Shown: positions 1 to 10,995 of the stretch, in pieces
Layout of the letters: each line of letters starts with the position of its first letter
How positions within the stretch are numbered: the first letter of the stretch is position 1
Source: Leucaena leucocephala
Taxonomy: Eukaryota; Streptophyta; Magnoliopsida; Fabales; Fabaceae
Length of the DNA stretch: 64,000 bases
Reading direction: 5' to 3'
Assembly: GCA_037074615.1 (NCBI GenBank)
Contig: CM073534.1
Coordinates: 7,808,861-7,872,860 of the forward strand
Program-made: the position numbers and the translations under genes
The notes under the pieces: generated by a model
What the model was told of the DNA's origin: nothing
Databases searched by the model: none
Seen by the model: only the letters and a program-made list of their open reading frames with translations

Positions 1-415
1 GTATCCAAACAAAATCCCTCACTACTCATCTTTGCAACCTCAGACAGAATAAAAAATAAATATAAAATTAACCAAGTTTCTCATCCCATCAAAATCAAAT
101 TTATCCCACCAATATCCTTCCACTTGTCAAATGTCGTTGTCAAAAAAAAACTCCTCACTTGTCAATCAAAGTTTGGGTAAAGGTATCTTTTCATAATTAA
201 AATTTGAATATAGTTTAGAGATTTTATGGAACCTGTAAATTTATTTGTCTTATAAATAATATAAGAGTAATTTTCCCTAGATGTATTATTAACGGAATAA
301 TAGTTAGGATATACTATAAATAGTTAAAAACTTATTATAAAAACTATGTTTCATTGAAAAAGTCACAAACCATCTATTTTCTCGCAGTCTCGTTCTCGTG
401 GCCGTTTCTGTAGCA
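1..415. other. AT-rich intergenic stretch
   Basis: AT-rich sequence with scattered poly-A runs. I see no reading frame with codon character and no complete transposon end. The C/T-rich stretch from about 375 on may be leader sequence for the gene fragment that follows. Confidence 0.5.
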
Positions 416-487
416 GGGTCCTCTTCTGGTTTGATCTCCTCAGCACTCGCTTATTCGTCGCCGCCGGGTCCTCTTCTGGTTTGATCT
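416..487 (+). repeat. 22-bp direct duplication, 50-bp spacing
   Basis: The 22-mer beginning gggtcctcttctggtttg occurs exactly at 416-437 and again at 466-487. It lies in the C/T-rich leader in front of the first exon-like ORF, so it is a short local tandem duplication, not a dispersed repeat. Confidence 0.85.
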
Positions 488-1614
488 TCTTTCATCCCAG
501 CCTTCCCCTATGAAAGTAGAAGGACAACGGAATTGGCAGAACGAAGTAGTAATTCTGCAAAATCTGCAAGAAAAGGGTTTGGGTGTGGCAAAACTCTGAA
601 AGGGCACATCACCATGAGGGAGCATGGCATTGCAGCCAGAAACTGGGAAGACCTTTGGCTCGGGGGGGCTGCTAATAATGTTGCTTCCTCCAACAAACGA
701 ATGTTTTCTTTGGGGACGAACCCTATTAGGTCAAAGTATTGTAGGGTTTGTGAGAATTGTGGTAAAGAGTTCTTGTCTTGGAAGTCCTTCCTTCAACATG
801 TTAAGTGCACCTCCGGCGACAACGACAATGTCAACGACGATATGTCGACTGAATACGGGCAGGGGGTGAAGGAGAGCTTGAAGGAGGAATTATGAACTAC
901 AAAGTACCCAATCCCAAAGGAGGTGAGGAGAGAAGAAAAGGGAATTGAAGCTCCAATCACTGTTGTTTCACATTTTAGTTTGTTATATCTTTATTATTGT
1001 TATACTCTTTTCAGATAAGTTTAAAAGATTTGATTGGGGAGTCTGATGATACAGAAAGAGAAGCATTTTTGGCCGAACTTTCTCTTGATTCAAACAAGAG
1101 TGTTAAAGGAGGAAGTGATAAGAAACCAAATGATAAGAAAAAGAAGAGAAAAACAAAGAATTTGAAGGTAGTAAGTATCATTCATGAATGCTGAAACTTA
1201 TCATCAACATACTAGGTCACTGTCCATGACAATCATCTATTATCTATCTTGCAGGCTACATATGGTGATGAGCAGCACGTTCTTGAGAAAGCAAAAGTTG
1301 CAGAAAATGAGGCTGAAAAGAATCGCTTTGCTAAGCAACAAAAAGAACTGGAAGAAGAAGCAGGAAGGCGTAAAATTGAGATAGATAAAAAGAAAGCAAA
1401 ACTGAAGCAACTGGAAGAAGAAGAAGAAAGGTGTAAACTTGAGGTAGAAGAAGAGGAAGCAAAACTTGCAGAAAATGAGGTTAACCAGAAGCGCCTTGCT
1501 GAACAACAAAATGAACTGGAAGAAGAAGGAGAAGGAGAAGAGGCAGAAACACTTGAAGATCAATTGGCGAAGATACTCGAATGCCTTGCTGAGAAATATA
1601 AAGAATCCTCATAG
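485..1614 (+). pseudogene. C2H2-like exon plus coiled-coil exons of a ubiquitin-hydrolase-related gene, probably a fragment
   Basis: Three exon-like blocks. Block A (about 485-892) is open with no upstream ATG in frame and ends at TGA 893-895. It has a half-finger resembling the plant GKTLKGH type and a second Cys2-His-Cys-like unit (YCRVCENCGKEF, then QHVKC). Block B (1015-1167 or 1170) follows a tttcag acceptor and ends at a strong GTAAGT donor; it contains EREAFLAELSLDS and a lysine-rich tail. Block C (1255-1614) starts after cttgcag, joins B in phase 0 and is a Glu/Lys coiled coil ending at TAG. The AFLAELxLDS motif followed by GDEQHVL matches what I recall of plant UCH-related proteins with DUF629/DUF627, where it lies in the C-terminal half; the catalytic region is absent. 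Block A ends in a stop before any usable donor, so it is probably broken. Alternative: a short expressed gene starting in block B. Confidence 0.5.
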
Positions 1615-2249
1615 ACAGATTTAGAGAAGGTTGCTTTTCCTTCGTCATTATCCTAAACTCCCCTCTTATTATAAATTCACTTTGCTCGCTTCTTTTCTAC
1701 ATCAGTCAAGAAAAACTTTTCAAATTGGAATTAGTGTAAGATAATATATAAAATTTTTAAATTTATCGTTGGTCAAACAAATGACATAGAAATTAAAGTT
1801 TATTGTACATCTATGAATGCTCTTTGAGTATTAAGACTCTAACTCTAATGAGCTCCTCAAACTCAACTGCTCTAAACTTTCTAAAATAAAAAAGTAATTA
1901 AAGTTCACTTCACTTGCTTCTTTTCTACGCTGGTTATTTCCCAACCCATGTAGAAAGAGAGTTCCTATGTTGTTGGGACATAATTGATGTAGATAATACT
2001 GTTGAAAAACCATTTAATTGTGATTAGGCCATCGTCTTTTCTTTCCATGTCCTTTATTTTTTACTGACATAGATGGACGACGTAAAAAACTTTCTTTTAC
2101 CGTAGGTGAGTGGATCTCTCAAAGATATAACCATCTCGCCTAAAACAAATACATGTTGATTATCATTTGCATGCATATACTTAGAGAGAGAAAAAATTAA
2201 TAGTACGTGAGTGGGGGCGTTTAGCTCATTTAATTATAGATAAATAATC
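1615..2249. other. Intergenic, nothing recognised
   Basis: AT-rich sequence after the coiled-coil exon. Possible 3' untranslated sequence up to about 1700. I see no domains, repeat ends or RNA genes. Confidence 0.4.
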
Positions 2250-2302
2250 ATAGCGTAAAACTGTTCTCTCCATATATGTATATAGCGTAAAACTGTTCTC
2301 TC
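2250..2302 (+). repeat. Two-copy tandem repeat, 32-bp period
   Basis: The 21-mer atagcgtaaaactgttctctc is present at 2250-2270 and 2282-2302 with TATATGTAT-type spacers. A local duplication in AT-rich DNA. Confidence 0.8.
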
Positions 2303-3439
2303 TATATTTGTATATATGCATGCCTGCATGGTGTTCTAATGAACATCTAAGATATAAGGTAATTTGTGTTATTCAAAAAGCATAAACAAAATACTCTTAT
2401 CTTTAGAAAATTACATTCAGATATCAAGTAAGAGAAATTATAATTGTAATGTCCTTTTAAATTTTTAAATTAATCTCAAATCCTATGGGACATGATAATG
2501 AGAGATTATAATTATATAATTACTATTTTACCCTTTTAGAAGGTAAAACCGAAGGAAAAAATCAAGGGTTTTGCTATCCCCTTTCACACTCTCGCCTTCA
2601 TGACTGTGTGACTCAGAGTTGCTTGCCTTCGTCACCTTGCTCCTCGCCGTCACTGTGCTTACCAATCGTTGTCGTCGTTCTGGTCGCCAGTTATTGTCAG
2701 GGCCCCTTACCAGTATGAGATCGTTGGCGCTTTCACTCACTCTCAATTTTGTTTTCTTCGTGTTTAGTTAGGTAATTTCTCTCTCTCTCTAACTTAACCT
2801 TCGTCTTTGTCACCGGTATGAACATGGAAGTATCTGAATCTATTGTGTATTTGAAATAATATGTTTGCGAGTGAATTTAAAATATAAATATAAATTCAAA
2901 AGAAGTTAGTTGTTTAATTTATACAAGGCGAAAATTGTCTTAACCTATTTTCTTCTACCTCCATATCATTCCAGATGCTTCACTATGTTTCAAAATTGAA
3001 TAGAATAAACTTTTGTTAAGCATTGTGCTTAAGAATTAATTGGAATTTATAATCTCTAGAGCCACTGAAGTAACAACTATATCGTAAAATCAAAATCCTT
3101 ATCTGCTAATTACGAAGACAAGGACACTATAAAGAATAAAAAACTTTAATTTTATAAAATTTTTAGTTTAAATTATAGTTTTATAAAATTTTTAAATAAA
3201 TAATATTTTTTATCTATAAATATTTTTGTTTAAAACTATAATTTTAGATAAATTGGTGAGAATAATTTTTAAGAAGAAAAAAATAATTTTTTAACATAAA
3301 AAAACTATTTACTTTTATTTTTATTAACTCTCTCTCTCTACCCACCTTACTTTTGTTCGGACCCATCCAACCTTCTACCATTACTCTTGCAGGGATGGGA
3401 TCCAAGCGGTTTTTTTATGCATATCAACCAAGGCAGTTA
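2303..3439. other. Intergenic with one GC-richer island (2570-2770)
   Basis: Mostly AT-rich. The island at 2570-2770 has CGTC/GTCG-rich text like that inside the inverted-repeat element at 29954-30689, and holds a short reverse ORF (2528-2746) with no recognisable domain. It may be an exon remnant carried by an old transposon. I could not find matching element ends. Confidence 0.35.
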
Positions 3440-3455
3440 GTTCTCTCTCCCTCTC

Positions 3456-3492
<37 letters not shown>
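3440..3492 (+). repeat. CT dinucleotide microsatellite
   Basis: About 50 bp of imperfect (CT)n with short CC interruptions. A shorter CT tract lies at 3330-3340. The ORF across it is low-complexity Ser/Leu and not a gene. Confidence 0.95.
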
Positions 3493-4421
3493 AGTCGTCC
3501 TCCATTTTTACAATGCTAGAGTCTCTCTCTTCCCACAGCTATTCCTTCCTTATAAGCATGTTTGGTATAAGGGAAGTGAAACTAGAGAGAGAGAGGTTAT
3601 ATCTTACACTTCCCTTATTTTATATAATAGAAACTACTTCTATTTTTAATATTTTAATTAATTATAATTTTATAAAAAAATTAAAAAATAATATAATAGA
3701 AATAAAAAATAAATATTTTAAATTATTTTATCTTAAATTATAAAATTTTTAGATAACTTTAATTCTTCCTAAATTATAAAAAATATTTAAAACTATTTTA
3801 TCCTAACTTATAAAAAAATATACATCAATTTTATATTCTTTTTATCATACTAAATAAATTTTTAAAATCTATTTTCAGCTTAATTATATTTATATTTCTA
3901 CTTTCACTTTGATAAAAAAAATTTCCATCCTACTAAATGTACCAATACCTTCACTTCCTTATGTATATAAATATAAACCAAATATAAAAATGCATATATT
4001 TATGTGTGTGTATATATATATATATATTAAATTTTTACACTCCGTATATTAAATAATTATTGATCAATAATCATATTAAATAATTAATAATACATAAATT
4101 GAATTATTTATTTATTAGTAATGATTTATTTTTACTTATCCACTAAATTAAACATATGTATTATTTATTATTTTAATATCACATAGAAAATAAAATTAAA
4201 TATTTTATTTTATATAATTATTATTTTATCTTATATTTTTTTAATAATTTATTAATTATAATTTTTTAATAATAACTATTTAAATATTAATTTATTTAAA
4301 ATTATTTTTTTATAATTTGTTTTTCAATTTAAAAGTATTTTTTTTAAACTTTTATCCAAAAATTTATCTAAACGAGAAGAATTTTACAACTATTTTTTCC
4401 TCTTACAACGGTAGTAGTTTA
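3493..4421. other. Very AT-rich intergenic DNA
   Basis: Long A/T runs and a TG/TA microsatellite near 4005-4026. A weak inverted match between about 3556 (catgtttggtataagg) and 3935 (atgtaccaatacc) hints at an old MITE but is too degraded to call. Confidence 0.4.
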
Positions 4422-5169
4422 AGTGTGTGTTTGGGATATAAGTTTGATGATTGATTTTAATCTCAATCCATGGTTATAGGAGATAAGAGTCAAACAAGAA
4501 TTTTTTTTCTAAAAACAATTCTAGGGCTAAAACCATAGTTTTGAGGGCTGAAACTATAGTTTTAAATTAATTGTTCCTGCAACTTCTTTGTGTCCGTTGG
4601 CAGCATTTCCTTGTAGCTTCTCTGACATGCATCCTCAACCTTCATTTCTTTGTACTTACCACCCCCTTCCCCCATTCTTTCTCTCTTTCTCAATTTCCCC
4701 ATAGGTTAAAAAAAATTAAAAACAAATAAAATTTTAATTTCATAAAAGCAAATTAATAACAAGTTACTATCTTATTTTAAAATTTTGGAGAAAAAATGAA
4801 TTTACCAATAAAAATTGCTATCTTCCATATTTTTTAACAGTAATCTAAATTGGTTAATCCTAATAAAATTTTCAGTAGAAAAAATTAAAATTCAAGTGAA
4901 TATTGTAAATTTTTACCTTATTCAAATACATATATATATATGTATTATTTTATAATCACTTAAATGAAAAAAATTTAAAATCAAATTTATTTTTTATTTA
5001 ATTATCATATTAGTTTATATCCTTTTTAGTAAATTGTCTATAGAAAAGTAATTCTGCTACTAATTATCTAAACATCTCCAATTTTTAAAATTATTTTTTT
5101 TCCAAAATCTATTCTTCCCAAAATCTATTCTCTAAAATCTATTCTTTAAAAACTAATCTAAACATATCC
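4422..5169. repeat. Candidate MITE with imperfect terminal inverted repeats
   Basis: The left end (gtgtgtttgggatataag) and the reverse complement of the right end (aggatatgtttagattag) align over about 35 bp with gaps. Near the right end are four runs of aaatctattct at 5105-5150. The centre has no transposase. The size (about 750 bp) resembles the better supported element at 29954-30689. The LINE starts within a few bases of its right end. Confidence 0.4.
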
Positions 5170-5221
5170 TAATTTGAGTATTCTTTTGTTTCTTTGAGTG
5201 CTGATCAACTTCTTGGAAAAA

Positions 5222-6541
5222 ATGGCGCCTATTCTCTTTAGATCACTGTCGTCTTCTTCTGTTCCTCTTACTTAGGAGGAAGATGATCTTATACAACGAA
5301 GCTCGAAAAAGATTAAAAATGAAGGGAACAAAGCTGGTGGTGAGAACAATTTATATGGGCATTGGCCAACCCTGGGAGCAAAAAGTAATGACTATGAAAA
5401 GGGAGGGTCAACGCTTGCTAAAAAACTTAAAGGGGTGGATTCAACCAGATATAGTTCAGAGGATCGTAGAGAAGATGAAGATGTTTTATCTGATGATGAA
5501 ATGTCATATACACCTGAATAGAGTCATCTGGATAATGAAGAACCCTTATGTAAGACTATTGAAGATCCCACAAGGAATTTCCCTATGTTTACGTTTTCAG
5601 AAAAGATGAAGAGGGAACTTTACAGGGCTGGCGTAAAGCAATTATTGTAAAACTACTTGATAGAGGCATCGGGTACAAGGCTTTACAATCTCGTCCTCAA
5701 GTAGTGTGGGCAAAAAAATGTGTTATTACCTTGATGATATTGGTTATGGATTTCATGTAGACAAGATGTAAAATATTGAAGATTACTTCAATCAATACAT
5801 TTTAGATGATATATGATCATTATTATTTGATAGTAAGAATTTAGAGCCTAATTTTAGGCCATAGAAGGCTATAATCAATAAGGTTGAGATATGGGTTATA
5901 ATGCTAAAAATAGATGAAGAAGCTTTGACTATTATTGGCAATAGAAATGGTAAAACAGTGAAGGTAAATTTAAATACATCGTGTCAATTAAGAGGCTATT
6001 ATACAAGAATTTGTGTTTAGGTGAACCTAGACAAATAACTAATGGCTGGGTTGGGTTCTCATTAGATAGGGAAAGTTACTGTTTGGAGTATGAGGGACTC
6101 CATATGCTTTGTACAAGTTGTGGGTTCTATGGTCATCGTATGGAAAATTGCACAAAAAGGAAGGAAATTAGTGAACAAGGCGAGAATGAAGCAAATAAGC
6201 AACAAGTCCAGCAAGGAAATGAACAGCAATCAAACAATGAATATGGGAATGACCATAATCAGTGGCGAGTAGTTCAAAAGGCTCGCCTATGAAGGAAAGT
6301 GAAGGAGAATAAACTAGAGTTGTCGCAACAAGAGAATCGGGGTTCTAGGTTAGGAATTATTGCGGAGGTGGAAGCTCAGTTGGAAAATCCGTACAATAAC
6401 TATAACAGTCTAGAGGTGTACGTTGAGCAGCTACAGACAGCACACCCATCGGCGAAAGGAAAAAACACGGCGCGGTCAGTGAGGGGTGAAAAAGGGGACA
6501 CTGTACAGGAAGATTACACGATATTCAACAAGTACGAATAA
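5222..6541 (+). pseudogene. LINE ORF1: DUF4283-like plus CCHC zinc knuckle
   Basis: ORF1 encodes the nucleic-acid-binding protein that packages LINE RNA. From ATG 5222 the frame shows a Ser/Glu-rich leader with an early TAG at 5273-5275 and another at 5519-5521. About 5627-5770 reads WRKAIIVKLLDRGIGYKAL after a frameshift, typical of DUF4283 in plant LINE ORF1. About 5930-5990 reads IIGNRNGKTVKVNLNTSC, again family-typical. The zinc knuckle at 6108-6160 (CTSCGFYGHRMENC) keeps all CCHC ligands. The tail up to 6541 is low-complexity Gln/Asn. At least three stops and two frameshifts make it non-functional. Confidence 0.82.
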
Positions 6542-7020
6542 GGGAGAAAATGACAAAGGATGTGATGGAGAGGAAATAAGGAAGAGAATGGTAAAGCGAA
6601 GCTGAGACATGGTTCATGAGCAGCAAATGGGCGGCACCACATTAATGCTCACACTGGGAGAAAAGACACGGGAAATGACGAGGTAAGTAGAGTTGATGAT
6701 GAGGTGGCTGCAGGGAATTCAAAGGAGTTTAAAAGAGGTATGGGATATGCAGTGTTGGGCTGAAGTGAGTTGTACACTGGTGAGAAGTAACATGTAAGTA
6801 AAGAAGGAATGGGCTAAGGTGAGTATGGGTTAATTAGAATAGAAGAATTGGACCCTGGAGATCCTGATTTCGGCCTAATGGATATAAGCCCAAAACCTTT
6901 AATTGATATGATAATAGAGGATATTGAAGGGATATTGGTACTAGAGACCCAATTTCTGAACAGGTTTGAATTGGGACAATAAGTTTGGATCTGGGCTATG
7001 ATTTTTTCATAATTATTGTT

Positions 7021-7760
7021 ATGAATAGTTTCTTCTATTGAATACTAGAGCTGTATGTGCTAATGGGCTTCACAATAGGCTGTGGGGTGGCTCAAAGCCG
7101 AATCTTATCATTTTAACTAAAACTAAGTGTAATAGGGAAACTCATTCTCAGTTTCTTTATTCATGGGGTTTTGACTCAACTAAAGTGATTCCTAGTTCAG
7201 GCAATTTTGGAGGTTTAGTTGCAGCCTGAAAAAGTGATGTTATAAAAATTTCTGTGTTAATGGACAATAGGAAGTTTTTCCACCTTCATTATGTGAGATT
7301 GTTGGTCATCCTTCTTTTTTATTGATGGCAGTGTATGCAATTCCTCACTTTAACTTCTATCAGGAACTCTAGAATGAATTAAAGAATTTATCAACGGCTA
7401 CTTTCATACCATGGGTGATTTATGGTGATTTCAATGACATTCTTAATCCTACTGATAGAATTGGTGGTGTTGGTGGTTCTTTCAATAGAATTAATTGGTT
7501 CTAGGATAGAGTTAGGGAATGTGGCCTTTCAGACATAGGGTTTCAGGGACCAAAATTTACCTGGAAGGGATCTAAGATCAATGGATGCTCTCGTCTTTAT
7601 TAAAGATTGGATTGGGCTCTGGCCAACGCTCAATTTCTTGATGTTATGATGGATTGCATGTTGAAGGTACTATCTAGAACTCAATTTTCTTACCATGATC
7701 CTATAGGATTGCAATTTTCCAATCATGCTTATATTGCTAAAAATAAATCTTTTTGATTTA
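7021..7760 (+). pseudogene. LINE ORF2, endonuclease domain remnant
   Basis: Apurinic-type endonuclease that nicks target DNA for reverse transcription. From ATG 7021, fragments in shifting frames read WNTRAVCANG, IILTKTKCNRETHSQF, then DFNDILNPTDRIGG near 7430 and FTWKG near 7557. This is the usual order of LINE endonuclease motifs (asparagine, glutamate, then aspartate-containing). The canonical TETK glutamate is read here as TKTK, so a key residue is lost. Several stops interrupt it. Confidence 0.75.
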
Positions 7761-7765
7761 AAGCT

Positions 7766-9400
7766 ATGTGGCTTAAACATGAAAATTTTAAAGAATTTTT
7801 GTCAAATAATTGGGTTGACTGTGATGATTTTAATAAGTCCTTAAAAGAGTTAGGAATTTCTCTTATTGATTGGAATAAAAATATTTTTGGGTTTGTAGAG
7901 AAAAAGAAAAAAAAATTATTAGCTAGATTGAGTGGTATTCAAAGTTCTATTAATTATACTCATTCTAGATTTTTAAGCGATCCTGAAAAGAAATTGCAAT
8001 TGGAATTAAATGATATTTTGAAATTAGAAGAAATTAAATGGTTTCAAAAAGTTAGGACTGGGTGGATTACTAAAGGTGACTGGAATACCCACTATTATTA
8101 TTTGAAAACAAAAATGAGAAGAAGAAGAAGAAATAGAGTTCTAATGTTAAAGAATGATAGAAGAAATTAGATAGAAGATGAATCTGAGTTGATTGATATG
8201 GGTATAAATTATTTCAAAAATCTTTATGATTGTAGTAATGATTCTTGTGTTTTACAAACCAAGACCAATTTTCCATCTATTGTTAAATATTGCCTTAGTA
8301 ATAGAGCCAAGTTCCAACATATAAGGAAATTAAGGAAGCTCTATTTTCTATGGGCTTGTATAAGGCTCCTGATATTGATGTTTTCTCCCCTATCTTTTAC
8401 TAAGCTAATTGGAGTGGGGTGGGAAGATCCTTATGCAGATTTGTAAAAACCACTTTTGAGAAAGGGTCTATTGAGACCAATACAAACAAAACTTTGATCT
8501 CTCTTATCCCAAAGAGGGAGAATCTGGAAGTCATTGGTCACTTTAGACCTATTGCTTTGTGTCCTGAGCACTATAAATATATCACTAAGGTGATTGTTAG
8601 TAGATTGAGGAATGTTATGGATGAGCTTGTTTCTCCTTTTCAATCAAGTTTTATCAAAGGTAGGCACATATAAGACAACATTATAATTGGCCAAGAAATC
8701 ATGTATATAATGAAGAAAGCCAGAGGGAAATCTGGATTAATGGCATTGAAGATTGATCTAGAGAAAGCTTATGATCGTATTCGATAGGACTTTTTACATC
8801 AGGTGCTTTTTGGTGTGGGTTTGGATTCTAATCTTATAAAACTTATCATGGCTTGTGTTATATCTGTATCATATAATTTGCTATGAAATGGATCTAAAAC
8901 TCAATTTTTTACTCCTAAAAGAGGTCTCAGACAAGGAGATCCTATCTTAACCTTGTTGTTTGTTATTTGTATAGACATATTATCTCATTTAATTAGCGAT
9001 GCAGTGAATAAAGGCCATTGTAAACCAATTTGGATTAATACTAGTGGTCTGGCTATTTCCCACCTTATATTTGTAGATGACATTCTTCTTTTTGGAGTGG
9101 CAACTAAAAAATAAACCAAATGTATGATGATTGTCTACATAAATTCTATTTAGCATCGGGGGAGAAAATTAGTAAAGGCAAGTCTTCAATCTTCTTTTCT
9201 CTAAAGGTGCATGTTAATACAAGAAAAAGGATAAACAATATTACGGGGAATAGATATTTCTATTGATATAGGGAAGTATCTGGGTTTTTCAATCATCAGA
9301 GGGAAGAAACTTAGATATTCTTTTCAATACATTGTTGATAGAGTTAAATCTAAATTCACAATTTAGAAGGAGAACACTCTCTCAGTGGTGGGCAGGATCA
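7766..9400 (+). pseudogene. LINE ORF2, reverse transcriptase domain remnant
   Basis: Connector region 7766-8167, then polymerase motifs: LISLIPKRENLEVIGHFRPI at about 8500-8560, the FQSSFIKGRHI block to 8670, LKIDLEKAYDR at about 8750, GLRQGDP at about 8923-8943, and the catalytic FVDD (usual form FADD) at 9070-9081. After that LGFSIIRGKKL and the thumb VGRIILAKLVFSFIPVYLM (9385 on). Premature stops at about 8168 and 8671 and a frameshift near 8190-8450 inactivate it. Confidence 0.85.
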
Positions 9401-10422
9401 TATTGGCTAAATTAGTATTTAGCTTTATACCGGTATATCTGATGCTAGTGGCTAAAATACCAAAATCAATCTATCATGAAGTGGAGAGGTTTCAAAGGAA
9501 TTTCATATTGGGGAGTAGCCAGAGTTCTCATGGATTCTATCCAATTAGTTGGGATCAAATTAGTAGGCCTAAATTATATGGTGGTCTAGGATTTAAAAAA
9601 TTATCATCCTGTAACCATGCTTGTGGAGCAAAAATAGCATGGGAATTGGTTAATGGTAGTAAGGGCCTATGGGTTGATGTATTATAGCATAAATACATGA
9701 TCAGGAATGAAGACAATCTTTTAGATGCAAGGAAAGGAGATTCTGTACTGTGGAAATTTATCTCCCATCAGAAAGAAACTGTTAATTTAGGTACGAGATG
9801 GCATATTAGAAATGGGCAATTGACGAATTTCTTTACTGATAATTGGTTATTCCCTAATATGCAAACATGGACGAATTTTATGCAGAGTCAAGAAGAAAGG
9901 TTGATTGATGTTCCAATAAATCAAACTTTTTCTAATTGGATACCTCCCCCTTTGGGATGGCTCAAGGTAAATGTTGATGGAGCTGTAACAGCGGGTCAGA
10001 ATAAGGCAAGATGTGGTGCAATAATTATAGATCATTTAGGAAGTTGTATAGCTGTATTTTCAAGTAAACTGGGAGCTTGTAGCATTTTTGAAGCAGAACA
10101 ATGGGCTGTTTATAAAAGTCTCAAGCTTGCTTGGGATCTTGGATTTAAGGATGTTATTCTAGAAACCAATTCAAAGGATGTTGCACAGGTGCTGTCCAAA
10201 ATGCAAATTAATACATGCAGTCTAGTAGTTTATCAGATACAGAGGCTAATCGGGCTATCATGGAACATCAAGATACAACATATTGCTAGACAACACAACA
10301 AGATGGCATATGCTCCAGCGATGGAAGGATTGACTACTTCAGCAATATTACATTCATGTCCTTCACATTTGACATCATTTGTTAGAGATGAGAGCTTGGG
10401 ATTCAAACCCTTTTTAGATTAA
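9385..10422 (+). pseudogene. LINE ORF2 C-terminus: thumb region fused to RNase H, zinc-finger region missing
   Basis: Two long open pieces: 9385-9684, ending at TAG, and 9697-10422 (241 codons). The second begins with the usual WHIRNGQLTNFFTDNW block, then passes directly at about 9940 into the PPPLGWLKVNVDGA start of a plant RNase H (RVT_3 type). The zf-RVT zinc-binding region normally between them, and several hundred bases of linker, are absent. RNase H keeps the first Asp (VDGA) and the Glu (FEAEQ). The third acidic residue (usual ETDS) is Asn in ETNS, and the C-terminal ADxLA Asp is Tyr in AYAPA. The open frame is therefore probably chance survival, not an active enzyme. Confidence 0.8.
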
Positions 10423-10489
10423 TGTTATTTTATTTGGGTGTTTAGCCCACACTTGTACAGAAAAAAGTGCTGCATCAAAAAATTGAGTA

Positions 10490-10995
10490 AGTACAAAGAT
10501 TTGTTTTTTGGGCCATACAATTTCTCCAAACACAATTGTAGTCCTTAGGACACATTTGTAAAATGCTTTAAATAAACGTAATTTAAAGATATAATGATTA
10601 AATGCACAACTCGAAATGCTTCATAAAATCCTTGATGAGAAGTAAATGTTGAACAATCAATTTTGTACCAAAAAAGATATGAATTATATTTACCTCCTCA
10701 TTCATTATTTCTGATAGTGTCCTTAATCTTCTATAGGATGATTTTTAAACTTCCAACTTCATACTGTAATATGTTGGTGATTAACTTGGGATAATATGTT
10801 GCTTGTTATTCATTAACTTGATGTGCAATTAATAACCCTCATTTTCTATACAATTCTAAATTTAGATGTTAATCTATGGTTATTTTTAATTTTTAACTAG
10901 TAGCTTAATCTTGACATTAAAACTTGACCCATTTTACCCTATGTTACTTTATTAAACTGGTATTTGATGGTTGATCATGCTTTATGTTTGTAATT
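10490..10995. other. Intergenic between LINE and CACTA end
   Basis: AT-rich with no recognisable coding or repeat structure. Confidence 0.4.

Larger units (their letters stand above)
5181..10482 (+). mobile_element. L1-type LINE (non-LTR retrotransposon), full-length but inactive
   Basis: Order along the plus strand: ORF1 with DUF4283-like and CCHC zinc-knuckle parts, endonuclease, reverse transcriptase, then RNase H, followed by a short A-rich tail (gctgcatcaaaaaa). A 7-bp sequence TTGAGTA occurs just before (5174-5180) and just after (10483-10489), the expected pattern for a LINE target-site duplication; flanking A/T makes it suggestive rather than proof. Both ORFs carry many stops and frameshifts. 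Position and orientation are secure from several independent domains. Confidence 0.88.

Noticed and set aside
1240..1563. Reverse Phe-rich ORF of 107 codons
   Set aside because: Antisense of the Glu/Lys coiled-coil exon, giving FFF/LLF text.
3353..3743. 98- and 76-codon ORFs over the CT microsatellite
   Set aside because: Their length comes from simple repeats free of stops. Low-complexity Ser/Leu and AT-rich tails.
3556..3950. A MITE between catgtttggtataagg and atgtaccaatacc
   Set aside because: Pairing is short and gapped, with no target duplication. Recorded only as a possibility in the intergenic entry.
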